Assembly: GCA_018401965.1 (NCBI GenBank)
Contig: JAGYJU010000020.1
Span: 186,001 to 250,000, forward strand
Direction of reading: 5' to 3'
Source of the DNA: Roseicyclus sp.
GTDB lineage: Bacteria > Pseudomonadota > Alphaproteobacteria > Rhodobacterales > Rhodobacteraceae
Length of the DNA: 64,000 bases
Made by a program: the position numbers and the translations under genes. The notes under the pieces were generated by a model. It did no database searches. It worked only from the letters and a program-made list of their open reading frames with translations, and was not told the DNA's origin. Positions 54,625-63,875 of the stretch are shown here, in pieces. Each line of letters begins with the position of its first letter. Position 1 is the first letter of the stretch.

Positions 54625-57600
54625 ATGGGATTCGCAGAACTGTCCATCACCTCCAATTTCACCTTTCTCACCGGCGGGTCCCACCCCGAGGACTACGCCC
54701 GGCGTGCCGCGCTTCTGGGCCTGTCTGCCATTGCCATTGCCGATGTGAATTCCGTTTCCGGGATCGTGCGGGCGTGGTCGGAACTCCGGAAAATCGGGCA
54801 AGAGATCGAAGATGCCAAAGCCGCGCGCGCCGACCCCATCGGGCCGCCGAAGCCCGCGCATCTGCCGCCGCCGCCGCGCGCGCCCATCGATCATCTGCCG
54901 CGCCTTGTGCCCGCCGCCTGCCTGGTGCTGGTCAGCGGCATGGCCCTGACAGCCCTGCCGCGCGACCGCACCGGTTGGGGCAACCTGTGCCGCATCCTGT
55001 CGGCGGGGCGGTTGCGGGCGAAAAAGGGCGACTGCCACCTGGTGCTTGGTGATTTGCTGGAATTTCCCGACGGGTTGGATTTTCTGCTGCACGCCCCCGA
55101 TCACCCCACGCCCGATTGGCGGGCCGATGCCGACCGGCTGATCGCGGCGATCAAGCCACAGCTTCACCTGCTGATGGCCCCTGCCTATGACGGGTTGGAT
55201 GCCCCGCGCCTTGACCGCGCGGCGGCGCTGGCCCGCGCGCTGGGCCTGCCGCCCGTCGCCTCGGCCCGGCCGATCATGCACCACGGGTCGCGGCGGCGTC
55301 TGACCGATATCCTGACCTGCATCCGCCAAGGCGTGCGAATCGAGGACCTGGGCACCGCGGCCCAGGCCAATGCCGAACAACGCCTGAGGTCCGAGGCAGA
55401 TATGCGGCGTATCTTTCGCGGGCATGACGCCGCCGTGGACAACGCTTGTGCCCTCGCCGCGCGGCTGAGTTTCGATATCCGGTCCCTGCGCTACGAATAC
55501 CCATCGGAAATCGCCCAAGGTGAAACCGCCGCCGACCGCTTGAAGCGCCTGGCGCAGGCCGGGCTGGCATGGCGCTATCCCCAAGGCATCCCCGACCGGG
55601 CGCAAACGCAACTTGCCCATGAACTGCGCCTGATCGCCAAGCTGGGCTACGAGCCCTATTTCCTGACCGTGAACGACATCGTGGCCTTCGCCCGGTCGCG
55701 CGGCATCTTGTGCCAGGGGCGCGGATCGGCGGCCAATTCCATCACCTGCTACGCCTTGGGCGTGACCAGCGTGTCGCCCGAAATCGGCACGATGGTGTTC
55801 GAGCGTTTCGTCTCCGAGGCGCGTGGCGAACCGCCCGACATCGACGTGGATTTCGAACATGAACGCCGAGAGGAAGTGATCCAGCACATCTATGACCGCT
55901 ATGGCCGCCATCGCGCCGGGCTTTGCGCCACGGTCATCCATTATCGTGGCAAACGTGCCGTGCGCGAAGTGGGCCGCGCGATGGGCCTGTCCGAGGATGT
56001 TTTATCAGCCCTGTCATCGCAAATCTGGGGATCATGGTCGAAAACCGGGCCCGAGGTGGCGCGGATGCGCGAAATCGGGCTCGACCCTGATAGCCCCCGG
56101 CTGAAGCAGACGATGCAGCTGATCGAGGACATCATCGGTTTTCCCCGCCACCTGTCGCAGCATGTCGGCGGCTTTGTCATCACCGAAGGGCGGTTGGATG
56201 AACTGGTGCCGATCGAAAACGCCAGCATGCAAGATCGCACCGTCATCAGTTGGGACAAGGATGATATCGACGCATTGGGCATTCTCAAGGTCGATGTCCT
56301 GGCGCTCGGGATGCTGTCTTGCATCCGCAAGGCCTTTGGCCTGTTGAAGCAGCACCACGGCGCCGATTACACGCTGGCCACCCTGCCGCCCGAAGACCCG
56401 GCCGTTTACGACATGCTGTGCAAATCCGACACGCTGGGGGTGTTCCAGGTCGAAAGCCGCGCGCAGATGAATTTCCTGCCGCGCATGCGCCCGCGCTGTT
56501 TCTACGACCTGGTGATCCAGGTCGCCATCATCCGCCCGGGCCCGATCCAGGGCGACATGGTTCACCCCTTCATCCGGCGCAGGAATGGCGAAGAAGCGGT
56601 CAGTTTTCCCTCCGACGATCTGGGTCGGGTGCTGGCCAAGACGCTGGGTGTGCCTCTGTTCCAGGAACAGGCGATGCAGATCGCAATCACCGGCGCGGGA
56701 TTTACCCCCGAAGAGGCCGACGGGCTGCGCCGCGCGCTGGCCACCTTCAAGAAACACGGGTCGGTGACGGAATTCCGCACAAGGTTCCTGCGCGGCATGC
56801 GCGCCAATGGCTATGACGATGATTTCGCCGAACGTTGTTTCAGCCAGATCGAAGGCTTTGGCAGCTACGGCTTTCCCGAAAGCCACGCGGCCAGTTTCGC
56901 GCTTTTGGTCTATGCCTCGAGCTGGATCAAACGCCACCATCCCGGCATCTTCGCCTGTGCGCTGCTCAATTCCCAACCCATGGGATTTTACGCGCCCGCC
57001 CAGATCGTGCGCGACGCCCGCGACCACGGGGTCGAGGTGCGGCCGGTCTGCATCAACCGGTCGCGCTGGGACAACGTGATGGAACGGACTGAGCGCGGCG
57101 ATCTGGCACTGCGGCTCGGGTTTCGACAGATCAAGGCGCTGCGCGAGGAAGACGCCGATTGGCTGACCGCCGCGCGCGGCAATGGCTATACAGCGGTCGA
57201 TGACGTGTGGCGGCGCGCCGGGCTGGCGGCGAAAACCCTGACCATCCTGGCCGAAGCCGATGCCTTTGCCAGCCTCGGCATCAGCCGCCGCGATGCGCTT
57301 TGGGCCGCGCGCGCGCTTGTCCCGAAAAAGGAATTGCCGCTGTTTTCGGGCGACCTCGACGGCGAGGGCCTCGTCGAGGCTCCGGTTCACCTGCCACAGA
57401 TGACCGAGGGCGAAGCGGTGGTCGAAGATTACGTGGCGATGCGCCTGACGTTGCGATCACACCCGGTGGCCCTGATCCGCGACAGGCTTAGCCCCGGCAT
57501 CGATCCGCGGCTTCTTGCAAAGGGCTTTGGGCCTATGCCCATTTCTGGGGCTTCACGATCTTCAATCCACCCCGGCCAATCACCACATCCGGAAACTGAC

Positions 57601-57633
57601 TGCGGCGCAAGATCGACGGATTGGCGTGCTTGA
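54625..57633 (+). CDS. dnaE2: Error-prone DNA polymerase DnaE2 (ImuC), C-terminally truncated
   Basis: The 1002-residue alpha-type polymerase of the ImuB-DnaE2 mutasome has a PHP domain (MGFAELSITSNFTFLTGGSHPEDYARRAALLGL), the catalytic acidic motif PPDIDVDFEHERREEVI, GRLDELVPIENASM, QVAIIRPGPIQGDMVHPFIRRRNG and the Hhh region. Family members run about 1080-1150 residues and end in an OB-fold. Here homology stops after LRSHPVALIRDRLSPGI (about 57500); the last 30 residues are the antisense of the convergent NYN gene. The start at 54625 lies just after the SOS-like box. Whether the polymerase still works without the OB-fold is unknown. Confidence 0.9.
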   Translation: MGFAELSITSNFTFLTGGSHPEDYARRAALLGLSAIAIADVNSVSGIVRAWSELRKIGQEIEDAKAARADPIGPPKPAHLPPPPRAPIDHLPRLVPAACLVLVSGMALTALPRDRTGWGNLCRILSAGRLRAKKGDCHLVLGDLLEFPDGLDFLLHAPDHPTPDWRADADRLIAAIKPQLHLLMAPAYDGLDAPRLDRAAALARALGLPPVASARPIMHHGSRRRLTDILTCIRQGVRIEDLGTAAQANAEQRLRSEADMRRIFRGHDAAVDNACALAARLSFDIRSLRYEYPSEIAQGETAADRLKRLAQAGLAWRYPQGIPDRAQTQLAHELRLIAKLGYEPYFLTVNDIVAFARSRGILCQGRGSAANSITCYALGVTSVSPEIGTMVFERFVSEARGEPPDIDVDFEHERREEVIQHIYDRYGRHRAGLCATVIHYRGKRAVREVGRAMGLSEDVLSALSSQIWGSWSKTGPEVARMREIGLDPDSPRLKQTMQLIEDIIGFPRHLSQHVGGFVITEGRLDELVPIENASMQDRTVISWDKDDIDALGILKVDVLALGMLSCIRKAFGLLKQHHGADYTLATLPPEDPAVYDMLCKSDTLGVFQVESRAQMNFLPRMRPRCFYDLVIQVAIIRPGPIQGDMVHPFIRRRNGEEAVSFPSDDLGRVLAKTLGVPLFQEQAMQIAITGAGFTPEEADGLRRALATFKKHGSVTEFRTRFLRGMRANGYDDDFAERCFSQIEGFGSYGFPESHAASFALLVYASSWIKRHHPGIFACALLNSQPMGFYAPAQIVRDARDHGVEVRPVCINRSRWDNVMERTERGDLALRLGFRQIKALREEDADWLTAARGNGYTAVDDVWRRAGLAAKTLTILAEADAFASLGISRRDALWAARALVPKKELPLFSGDLDGEGLVEAPVHLPQMTEGEAVVEDYVAMRLTLRSHPVALIRDRLSPGIDPRLLAKGFGPMPISGASRSSIHPGQSPHPETDCGARSTDWRA

Positions 57634-58158
57634 TGAAATTCGACACCATGCGGTGCCTCTTTCCGGGCGATGACGATTCCAGCCAGATGACACCAAGGGT
57701 TTTGCCCAATTCGCGGTTTACGATCCGCATCGGTTCACACAGGTCCGTATCCTGAGAGATCACCAAAGCCGTATCGAAAACATCCAGATGTGCGTCATGC
57801 ACCAGATGCGCGGCAAGGTTCACGTCAGACCCTTTTTCTTCAGTGTCGTGAATGGCCACGAAATGATCAGGGTCATCAACCAAAGGTCGCATCTTGGTCT
57901 TGGGCAGAAAACGACCCTTGTGGATTGACAGGCACGGGATCGTCCGCAGGGCGCGCAAATAAGTCTCCTGGCGGGCCGGTGCATCCGGATCCCCGATCTC
58001 GGGCTGACATCCGCCGTAAAATACTTGATCATCACAAGGTTTTCGTCGGGTCGTAAAAAGTGCTGGGCCAGCTTCGCCAGATCAAGCCATTTGAAGGGCG
58101 TCCCCTTCAGACCACGATAGTAAAGATTGAAACCGTCTACATACACAGCGACACGCAT
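57533..58158 (-). pseudogene. NYN-domain (PIN-like RNase) protein, frameshifted
   Basis: The first frame gives MRVAVYVDGFNLYYRGLKG, the NYN N-terminus with the catalytic Asp in VDGFNLYY, then ends its match at ADVSPRSG. The second frame gives DPDAPARQETYLRALRTIP, EEKGSDVNLAAHLVHDA, DTALVISQDTDLCEPMRIV and a C-terminal KPQKWA; the acidic residues in KGSDVN and SQDTD complete the active site. One base is missing at CCCC (57991-57994 forward). Repaired, it is about 209 residues. NYN proteins cut RNA and occur in RNA processing and in defence. It lies against the broken dnaE2 end. Confidence 0.82.
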
Positions 58159-58190
58159 GGTCCGCCCTGACACGACCCGAATAACAACAG

Positions 58191-58246
58191 CAAGGGCCGC
58201 CCGATTTTCATCGGCGCGGCCCTTGAACTGGCAGACCTGCTGCCAG
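58191..58246. repeat. Tandem hairpins upstream of the NYN gene
   Basis: CAAGGGCCGC (58191-58200) pairs with GCGGCCCTTG (58216-58225), with an inner CCGA/TCGG stem. CTGGCAG (58228-58234) pairs with CTGCCAG (58240-58246). The pair could be a leader structure of the NYN transcript, a terminator, or a small structured RNA. Confidence 0.5.
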
Positions 58247-58293
58247 CCGGTATATTTCAAATATCAGCGATACACAGGCAAAAATCAAGCACG

Positions 58294-59283
58294 CTATAGC
58301 CCGTATTTCCCCCGCATCTCGCCAACCTGTTTCATGATCCTAATCAGTTCCTGGCTGATACCCGGTTCAGACAGGGCGTGGCCCGCCGCCTTGATCATGT
58401 GAAGCCGCCCTGCCGGCCAACCGGCCAGCAATTTATGGGCTGATAGGGGTGGGCAGATCATGTCGTAGCGGCCCTGCACGATGGTGCCGGGGATCTGGGC
58501 GATGCGGTGCATATCGCGCAGGATCTGGCCGTCTTCCTCCAGAAAACCTTTATTCACGAAATAGTGGTTTTCAAGCCGCGCAAAGGCGCGGGCATATTCC
58601 GCCGGGCTTTCGCCGCCACCACCATCGCTTTCCATCGAAGCAAGGGCGTTTTCCCACGCCGCCCAGGACCGCGCATAGCGGGTTTCGACCATCAGGTCGC
58701 CGGAAAACAACCGGCGGTTATAGGCGGCGATCAGGTCGCCCCGTTCATCCTCGGGGATAAGCGCGCAGAACCGCGCCCATTGATCGGGCCAGAACTGGCC
58801 CGCACCGCCGCCATAAAACCAATCCAATTCCCGCTGCATCGACAGGAAAACGCCGCGAAGCGCCAGGTAGGCGACCCGATCGGGGTGGGTCTGCGCATAG
58901 ACCAGGCCCAGGGTCGCCCCCCAACTGCCGCCGAAAACGGCCCAGCGATCTACCCCAAGGGTGGTGCGAATGCGTTCGATATCGGCCACCAGGTGCCATG
59001 TGCTGTTGGACCTGACGCTGGCATGGGGCCGCGACCGGCCACAGCCGCGCTGATCGAACAGGATGATCCGCCACTGTTGCGGATCAAAGTAGCGCCGCAT
59101 CGCGGGGCTACAGCCGCCGCCGGGGCCACCGTGAAACACCACCACGGGGGCACCTGTCGGATTGCCGCATTGCTCGACATAGATGTGGTGGCCATCGCCC
59201 ACGTCGAGCATCCGCTGATCAAACGGATCGATCGGCGGGAACAGATGCGCCGCTGCGCGCTTTTGGCCGGAGAACTTATCCAT
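58294..59283 (-). CDS. pip: Proline iminopeptidase
   Basis: This 329-residue cytoplasmic alpha/beta hydrolase (S33) releases N-terminal proline. It has the oxyanion segment FHGGPGGGCSP, the nucleophile elbow GGSWGATLGLVYAQTHP, the Asp in VQGRYDMICPP and the His in IKAAGHALSEPG. The start at ATG 59283 (MDKFSGQKRAAAHLFPPIDPFD) follows AGGAG by four bases; the frame continues upstream to 59664 but only as a shadow of ubiG. It is divergent from ubiG. Confidence 0.95.
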   Translation of the reverse strand: MDKFSGQKRAAAHLFPPIDPFDQRMLDVGDGHHIYVEQCGNPTGAPVVVFHGGPGGGCSPAMRRYFDPQQWRIILFDQRGCGRSRPHASVRSNSTWHLVADIERIRTTLGVDRWAVFGGSWGATLGLVYAQTHPDRVAYLALRGVFLSMQRELDWFYGGGAGQFWPDQWARFCALIPEDERGDLIAAYNRRLFSGDLMVETRYARSWAAWENALASMESDGGGGESPAEYARAFARLENHYFVNKGFLEEDGQILRDMHRIAQIPGTIVQGRYDMICPPLSAHKLLAGWPAGRLHMIKAAGHALSEPGISQELIRIMKQVGEMRGKYGL

Positions 59284-59352
59284 GCCGCTCCTATATAGCT
59301 CAGGTGACGCGGTCCGCTGGGGCCAAACTGACAGAATGTGAGGGGATATTCC

Positions 59353-60099
59353 ATGGCAGAGGTCAACCAAACCGTCGATGCCGGTGAAATTGCCAAGTTC
59401 GAGGCAATGGCCGCCGAATGGTGGGATCCAAACGGCAAGTTCAAGCCGCTGCACATGCTCAACCCCACGCGGCTCGATTACATCACCCGGCAGATCGCCG
59501 CCGAATTTGGCCGCGACCTCAAGGCGCCGCGCCCGTTCGAGGGGTTGCGCCTGCTCGATATCGGCTGTGGTGGCGGATTGCTGAGCGAACCGATGGCCCG
59601 GCTTGGGGCGGATGTGGTGGGGGCCGATGCCGCCCCGCGCAACATCCCCGTGGCGCAGGTGCATGCCGAGAAATCGGGGCTATCGATCGATTACCGCCAC
59701 ACCACAGCCGAAGCGCTGGCCGCCGCCGGCGAAGAGTTCGACGTGGTGTTGAACATGGAGGTGGTCGAACACGTGTCTGACCCGCTGGCCTATCTGACCG
59801 CCTGCCAGCAGCTTTTGAAGCCCGGCGGGCTGATGGTGTGTTCGACGATCAACCGCAATCCCAAGAGCTTTGTCATGGCGATCATCGGCGCGGAATACGT
59901 CATGCGCTGGCTGCCCAAGGGCACGCATGAATGGGCCAAGTTCATCACGCCCGATGAATTGTTCGACCTGATCCGCAAGGCCGGGCTGGACCCGGTCGAT
60001 CGCAAGGGATTCGCCTTCAACAAGCTGACCTGGGGCTGGTCGATTTCCGACAGGGATCTGTCGGTGAATTACGTCACCGCATCGGTGAAACCGGCCTAA
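59353..60099 (+). CDS. ubiG: Ubiquinone biosynthesis O-methyltransferase
   Basis: The 248-residue SAM-dependent enzyme performs both O-methylations in ubiquinone synthesis. It has the UbiG N-terminus ([31 protein letters not shown]), SAM motif I ([26 protein letters not shown]) and [22 protein letters not shown]. The ATG at 59353 is preferred to 59338 because homologues start there. It converges on the MarR gene with four bases of overlap. Confidence 0.96.
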   Translation: MAEVNQTVDAGEIAKFEAMAAEWWDPNGKFKPLHMLNPTRLDYITRQIAAEFGRDLKAPRPFEGLRLLDIGCGGGLLSEPMARLGADVVGADAAPRNIPVAQVHAEKSGLSIDYRHTTAEALAAAGEEFDVVLNMEVVEHVSDPLAYLTACQQLLKPGGLMVCSTINRNPKSFVMAIIGAEYVMRWLPKGTHEWAKFITPDELFDLIRKAGLDPVDRKGFAFNKLTWGWSISDRDLSVNYVTASVKPA

Positions 60100-60539
60100 A
60101 CGTCGTTTTCCAGCCGAAGCCGCATTTCCCGGATCACCGGCAGGGCCTGGCGCACCCTGTCGGCGCCGATTTCGCGCACCGTGTCCGACAGGATCGGCGC
60201 GATGGCCGACAGCGCCGCTTCGCGGGCGCGGCGGCCCGCCGGGCTGATCGACACCATCTTGCGGCGGGCATCATCCCAATCGGGGCGGATGTGGATATAG
60301 CCCGCCCATTCCAGCCGGTTGAGCGTGTTGGTCATCGCCCCGCGCGTGACATGGAACACCCGCGCCAATTGCGCCGGGGATTTTTCCTCGCTTGACGCGA
60401 CAAGGTGGTTCAGCACCGAAAAATGGCTAAGTTCCATGCCCTTGGGCAAGGCACGGCTCAGCCGGTTGCGGGCCAGCTGATCGGCCATGAACATTTCGCT
60501 GAACAACGCGACTGAAAGGGGATCGTCCGGGGATGCCAT
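60096..60539 (-). CDS. MarR-family transcriptional regulator
   Basis: The protein has 147 residues from ATG 60539 ([17 protein letters not shown]). The winged helix is clear ([66 protein letters not shown]). Targets and ligand are unknown. Its longer open frame overlaps glutaredoxin and is not coding. Confidence 0.9.
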   Translation of the reverse strand: MASPDDPLSVALFSEMFMADQLARNRLSRALPKGMELSHFSVLNHLVASSEEKSPAQLARVFHVTRGAMTNTLNRLEWAGYIHIRPDWDDARRKMVSISPAGRRAREAALSAIAPILSDTVREIGADRVRQALPVIREMRLRLENDV

Positions 60540-60597
60540 GGCTACACTAGGCCACCGTCGCGGCCCGTCTGGCAAGGGACGTAGGGTCGCAAGTGGT

Positions 60598-60858
60598 TCA
60601 GGACGCGGCCAAAAGCGGGTCGAGCTTGCCGTTGCGATCCAGTGCCGCCATGTCGTCATACCCGCCCACATGGGTTTGCCCGATAAAGATCTGCGGCACG
60701 GTATGGCGACCATTGGCACGGCCCAGCATTTCTTGCCGCTTGGACGGGTCGCGTGCCACGTCATATTCGACGTAGGTCATGCCCTTGTCGGCCAAAAGCC
60801 GCTTGGCGGCATGGCAATAACCGCAAAGGGGCGAGGTATAGATCTCGATGGTGGGCAT
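60598..60858 (-). CDS. grxC: Glutaredoxin 3
   Basis: This 86-residue thiol-disulfide exchange protein has the dithiol site CGYC (SPLCGYCHAAKRLL, residues 12-15), the cis-proline segment TVPQIFIGQTHVGGYDDMAALD and GSH-binding residues typical of GrxC. It lies just downstream of comF on the same strand, the usual comF-grxC arrangement of this lineage. Confidence 0.95.
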   Translation of the reverse strand: MPTIEIYTSPLCGYCHAAKRLLADKGMTYVEYDVARDPSKRQEMLGRANGRHTVPQIFIGQTHVGGYDDMAALDRNGKLDPLLAAS

Positions 60859-60896
60859 GGTGACACGTCCTGTTGTCTGACACTTGTCGCCGAGAT

Positions 60897-61622
60897 CTAA
60901 GCATCGCGCGCCACGCGCGCCAGTGCGATCACGCAAACCTGTTCTGCACCAACCGCAAGACAGGCCTGCGTCGCCGCCGAAAACGTCGCGCCCGATGTCA
61001 TCACGTCATCAACCAGAATCACCCGCCGCCCGGTGATCTGCGCGGCGCGGCGAGGATGCACCCGGATCGCACCATCCAGGTTGGCAAAGCGCCCGTCGCG
61101 GTCACGCCCATCCTGCGTCGCGGTATGGCGCGGGCGGATCAAGCCATCGGCCAGCCAATCCCGCCCGCTGGTCCGCGCCAAGGCCTGCGCCAAAAGCGCC
61201 GCCTGGTTGAAGCGCCGTTCAGCCAGCCGCCGCCGGTGCAGCGGAATGGGCAAGATCAGCGGGTCATCCTGCAAGATATCCGCCCCGGCCCGCGCCAACC
61301 AGGGGCCTGCCGCACGCGCCACCTCGGCCCTGTCGCCGTGTTTCAGGCCCAACACCAGTTTGCGGCCATGATCGGCATAGTGCAGCACCGCGCGCCCCTT
61401 GGCCCAGGGGCGCGCGATGACATGGCAATCTTCGCAGACAAGGCGCCCGCCACCCGCGCTTTGGCCCGGCAAACCAACGCCGCACAGGTCGCAAGCGGCG
61501 CCAAAGACAAAGGGCGTATCGCCCCAACCTGGCCCGCAAATCGCGAAATCGGTTTCGACCCGCGCCCCACAGCACAGGCATTCGGGCGGAAACACCGCGT
61601 GAAGCAAGGTTTGCAATCTCAT
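60897..61622 (-). CDS. ComF family phosphoribosyltransferase-like protein
   Basis: The 241-residue protein has an N-terminal zinc-ribbon type double CxxC (CLCCGARV..CDLCGVG..CEDC) and a C-terminal type I PRTase fold with the PRPP loop RVILVDDVMTSGATFSAA. Family members are linked to DNA uptake in competent bacteria and have otherwise unknown enzymatic roles. It is divergent from the methyltransferase gene and upstream of grxC. Confidence 0.93.
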   Translation of the reverse strand: MRLQTLLHAVFPPECLCCGARVETDFAICGPGWGDTPFVFGAACDLCGVGLPGQSAGGGRLVCEDCHVIARPWAKGRAVLHYADHGRKLVLGLKHGDRAEVARAAGPWLARAGADILQDDPLILPIPLHRRRLAERRFNQAALLAQALARTSGRDWLADGLIRPRHTATQDGRDRDGRFANLDGAIRVHPRRAAQITGRRVILVDDVMTSGATFSAATQACLAVGAEQVCVIALARVARDA

Positions 61623-61670
61623 CCCAGCCCCCTAGATACCGCCAGACGAGAAGTCTGGACTGATGCTGCC

Positions 61671-62534
61671 GTGCCCGCGAATACCCCCCATCCCCGTCTT
61701 GTGGACCCGGCCCGCCTTGGCCGGGCGCGCGCGCGTGCACGGTTGGACCTGGCCGGGTTCCTGCATGACGAGGCCATGGCAGAGCTTCAGGAAAGACTCA
61801 TCGACGTTAACAGAACGTTTACGGCCCCCGCCGTCGTGACGGCTTTCCCATCGGCTTGGGCAAATCTGCTGCCGGGCGCCAAGATCGTGCCGCCCGATGA
61901 TGTGCTCGATCTTGAACCGGGCGCGCATGACGTGGTGGTGCACGCAATGGCGCTGCATTGGGCCGATGACCCGGTGGGCCAGATCGTGCAATGCCGCCGC
62001 GCGCTGCGGCCCGACGGGTTATTCCTGTCGGTGGCTTTTGGCGGTGAAACCCTGACCGAACTGCGGCAGGCGATGGCACAGGCCGAAACCGAGGTTCTGG
62101 GCGGGCTGAGCCCCCGCGTGGCCCCTATGGCCGAAATTCGCGACATGGGCGCGCTCTTGCAGCGCGCGGGCCTGGCCCTGCCGGTGGCCGACAGGTTGCC
62201 CAAGACCGTGACCTACACGGATGCCTTTGCCCTGATGGCCGATCTGCGCGCGATGGGTGAAACCAACGCGCTGGCCGCACGCCACCGCGCGCCGGTGCCA
62301 CGGGGGCTGTTTTTCCGGATGGCGGCCATCTATGCTGCGCGTTTTCCGGCCCGGGACGATCCTACCCGCATTCGCGCCACCTTCGAAATGATCTTTCTGT
62401 CGGCATGGTCCCCGCATGACAGCCAACCCAAACCGCTCCGCCCCGGTGCAGCCAAGGCGCGTCTTGCCGACGCGCTTGGGACATCGGAGTTTGACGAAAC
62501 CGCCCAACCGGTCCTACACCCGTCCGATGATTGA
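61671..62534 (+). CDS. SAM-dependent methyltransferase (BioC / NDUFAF5-like)
   Basis: The protein has 287 residues from GTG 61671; no in-frame ATG fits. It has a degenerate class I methyltransferase fold (VVHAMALHWADDPVGQIVQCRRALRPDGLFLSVAFGGETLTELRQAM), with the ALHWADDP and GGETLxEL motifs seen in BioC and in the NDUFAF5 hydroxylase family. The glycine-rich motif I is weak, as in NDUFAF5-like proteins. It lies just before hemH in the same direction. Confidence 0.85.
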   Translation: MPANTPHPRLVDPARLGRARARARLDLAGFLHDEAMAELQERLIDVNRTFTAPAVVTAFPSAWANLLPGAKIVPPDDVLDLEPGAHDVVVHAMALHWADDPVGQIVQCRRALRPDGLFLSVAFGGETLTELRQAMAQAETEVLGGLSPRVAPMAEIRDMGALLQRAGLALPVADRLPKTVTYTDAFALMADLRAMGETNALAARHRAPVPRGLFFRMAAIYAARFPARDDPTRIRATFEMIFLSAWSPHDSQPKPLRPGAAKARLADALGTSEFDETAQPVLHPSDD

Positions 62535-62546
62535 GGTCGCCAAAGA

Positions 62547-63623
62547 ATGAACATGATGTCCGAGCCGCAAGCCGCCCAGCCAGCAACCGACCTGCCCCAT
62601 GCGCCCGCCGATCACCCAAAGGTGAAATTCGGCAAGGTCGGCGTGTTGTTGGCCAATCTCGGGACGCCGGACCATTACAGCTATTGGCCGATGCGGCGCT
62701 ACCTGAACGAATTCCTGTCGGACAAGCGTGTCATCGACTACAGCCCCTGGATCTGGCAGCCGCTGTTGCAGCTTGTGATCCTGACCAAGCGGCCGTTTTC
62801 CTCGGGCGCGAATTACAAGTCGATCTGGAACGAAGAGCTCAACGAAAGCCCGCTTGCGACCATCACCAAGGCGCAAACCGCCGAGATGGCAAAGCGCATG
62901 GCGGCACGCTATGGCGACAACGTGGTGGTCGATTACTGCATGCGGTACGGCAACCCCTCGACCAAGTCCAAGGTCGATGCGCTGGTTGCCCAGGGCTGCA
63001 CCAAGATCCTGTTTTTCCCGCTGTATCCGCAATACGCGGGCGCGACATCGGCCACGGCCTGCGATCAGTTTTTCCGCAGCCTCGAAAACATCAAGTGGCA
63101 ACCGATCGTGCGCACGGTCGAACCCTATTACGAAGATCCGCTTTATATCGACGCCTTGGCGCAATCGGTGGAACGCGCCTATGCGGGCCTTGAAAACCGG
63201 CCCGATGTGCTGGTGTGCAGCTACCACGGGGTGCCCAAGCGCTACCTGATGGAAGGCGATCCCTACCATTGCCAGTGCCAGAAAACCACGCGCCTGCTGC
63301 GCGAACGGCTTGGCTGGGACAAGACAGAGGTCGTGACCACCTTCCAAAGCCGCTTTGGGCCCGAGGAATGGCTGCAACCCTATACCGTGGAAGAGGTGGC
63401 GCGGCTTGCCGAACAGGGCAAGAAACGTATCGCCGTGATCGCCCCCGCCTTCAGCGCCGATTGCATCGAAACGCTGGAAGAGATCAACGAAGAGATCAAG
63501 GAAAGCTTCGAGCACGCCGGCGGCGAGGAATTCACCTATATTCCCTGCCTCAACGACGACGCCGCCCATCTGGACGCGTTGGCCGCCGTGGTGGAACAGA
63601 ACCTGAAAGGGTGGCTCGACTGA
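62547..63623 (+). CDS. hemH: Ferrochelatase
   Basis: The 358-residue enzyme inserts Fe(II) into protoporphyrin IX, the last step of haem synthesis. Visible landmarks are VGVLLANLGTPDHYSYWPMRRYLNEFLSD, FPLYPQYAGATSATACDQF, the catalytic His segment VLVCSYHGVPKRYLMEGDPYHCQCQKTTRLL and FVAP-like VIAPAFSADCIETLEEINEE. Length and motif order are normal. Confidence 0.97.
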   Translation: MNMMSEPQAAQPATDLPHAPADHPKVKFGKVGVLLANLGTPDHYSYWPMRRYLNEFLSDKRVIDYSPWIWQPLLQLVILTKRPFSSGANYKSIWNEELNESPLATITKAQTAEMAKRMAARYGDNVVVDYCMRYGNPSTKSKVDALVAQGCTKILFFPLYPQYAGATSATACDQFFRSLENIKWQPIVRTVEPYYEDPLYIDALAQSVERAYAGLENRPDVLVCSYHGVPKRYLMEGDPYHCQCQKTTRLLRERLGWDKTEVVTTFQSRFGPEEWLQPYTVEEVARLAEQGKKRIAVIAPAFSADCIETLEEINEEIKESFEHAGGEEFTYIPCLNDDAAHLDALAAVVEQNLKGWLD

Positions 63624-63626
63624 CCG

Positions 63627-63764
63627 TCAGGCAGCGACCGTTTGCACCGGGCGACCGGTGTAGACGGTGTTGTCAACACGGACGCAGACCATGCCATTGG
63701 CAAGGCGTTTCACGAACAGGCCCTGGATCGAAACGCAGGTGCCAAGATAAATCGTGGTAATCAC
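63627..63764 (-). CDS. Small hypothetical protein (45 residues)
   Basis: A short GTG-started frame reads MITTIYLGTCVSIQGLFVKR and ends VDNTVYTGRPVQTVAA. The alternating beta-like pattern, the codon bias and the placement between hemH and mutT with no competing frame suggest a real small gene. No signal or motif was identified. Confidence 0.55.
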   Translation of the reverse strand: MITTIYLGTCVSIQGLFVKRLANGMVCVRVDNTVYTGRPVQTVAA

Positions 63765-63875
63765 TGAACATACCCCAAGATTCCGATGCGCAGATACTAG
63801 GTCAGCACCTCCGGACCGCCTATCGGGGGAAATGACGCCCGCGCCTATCTTTCGATAAGCATCCCTGCCGATTGA

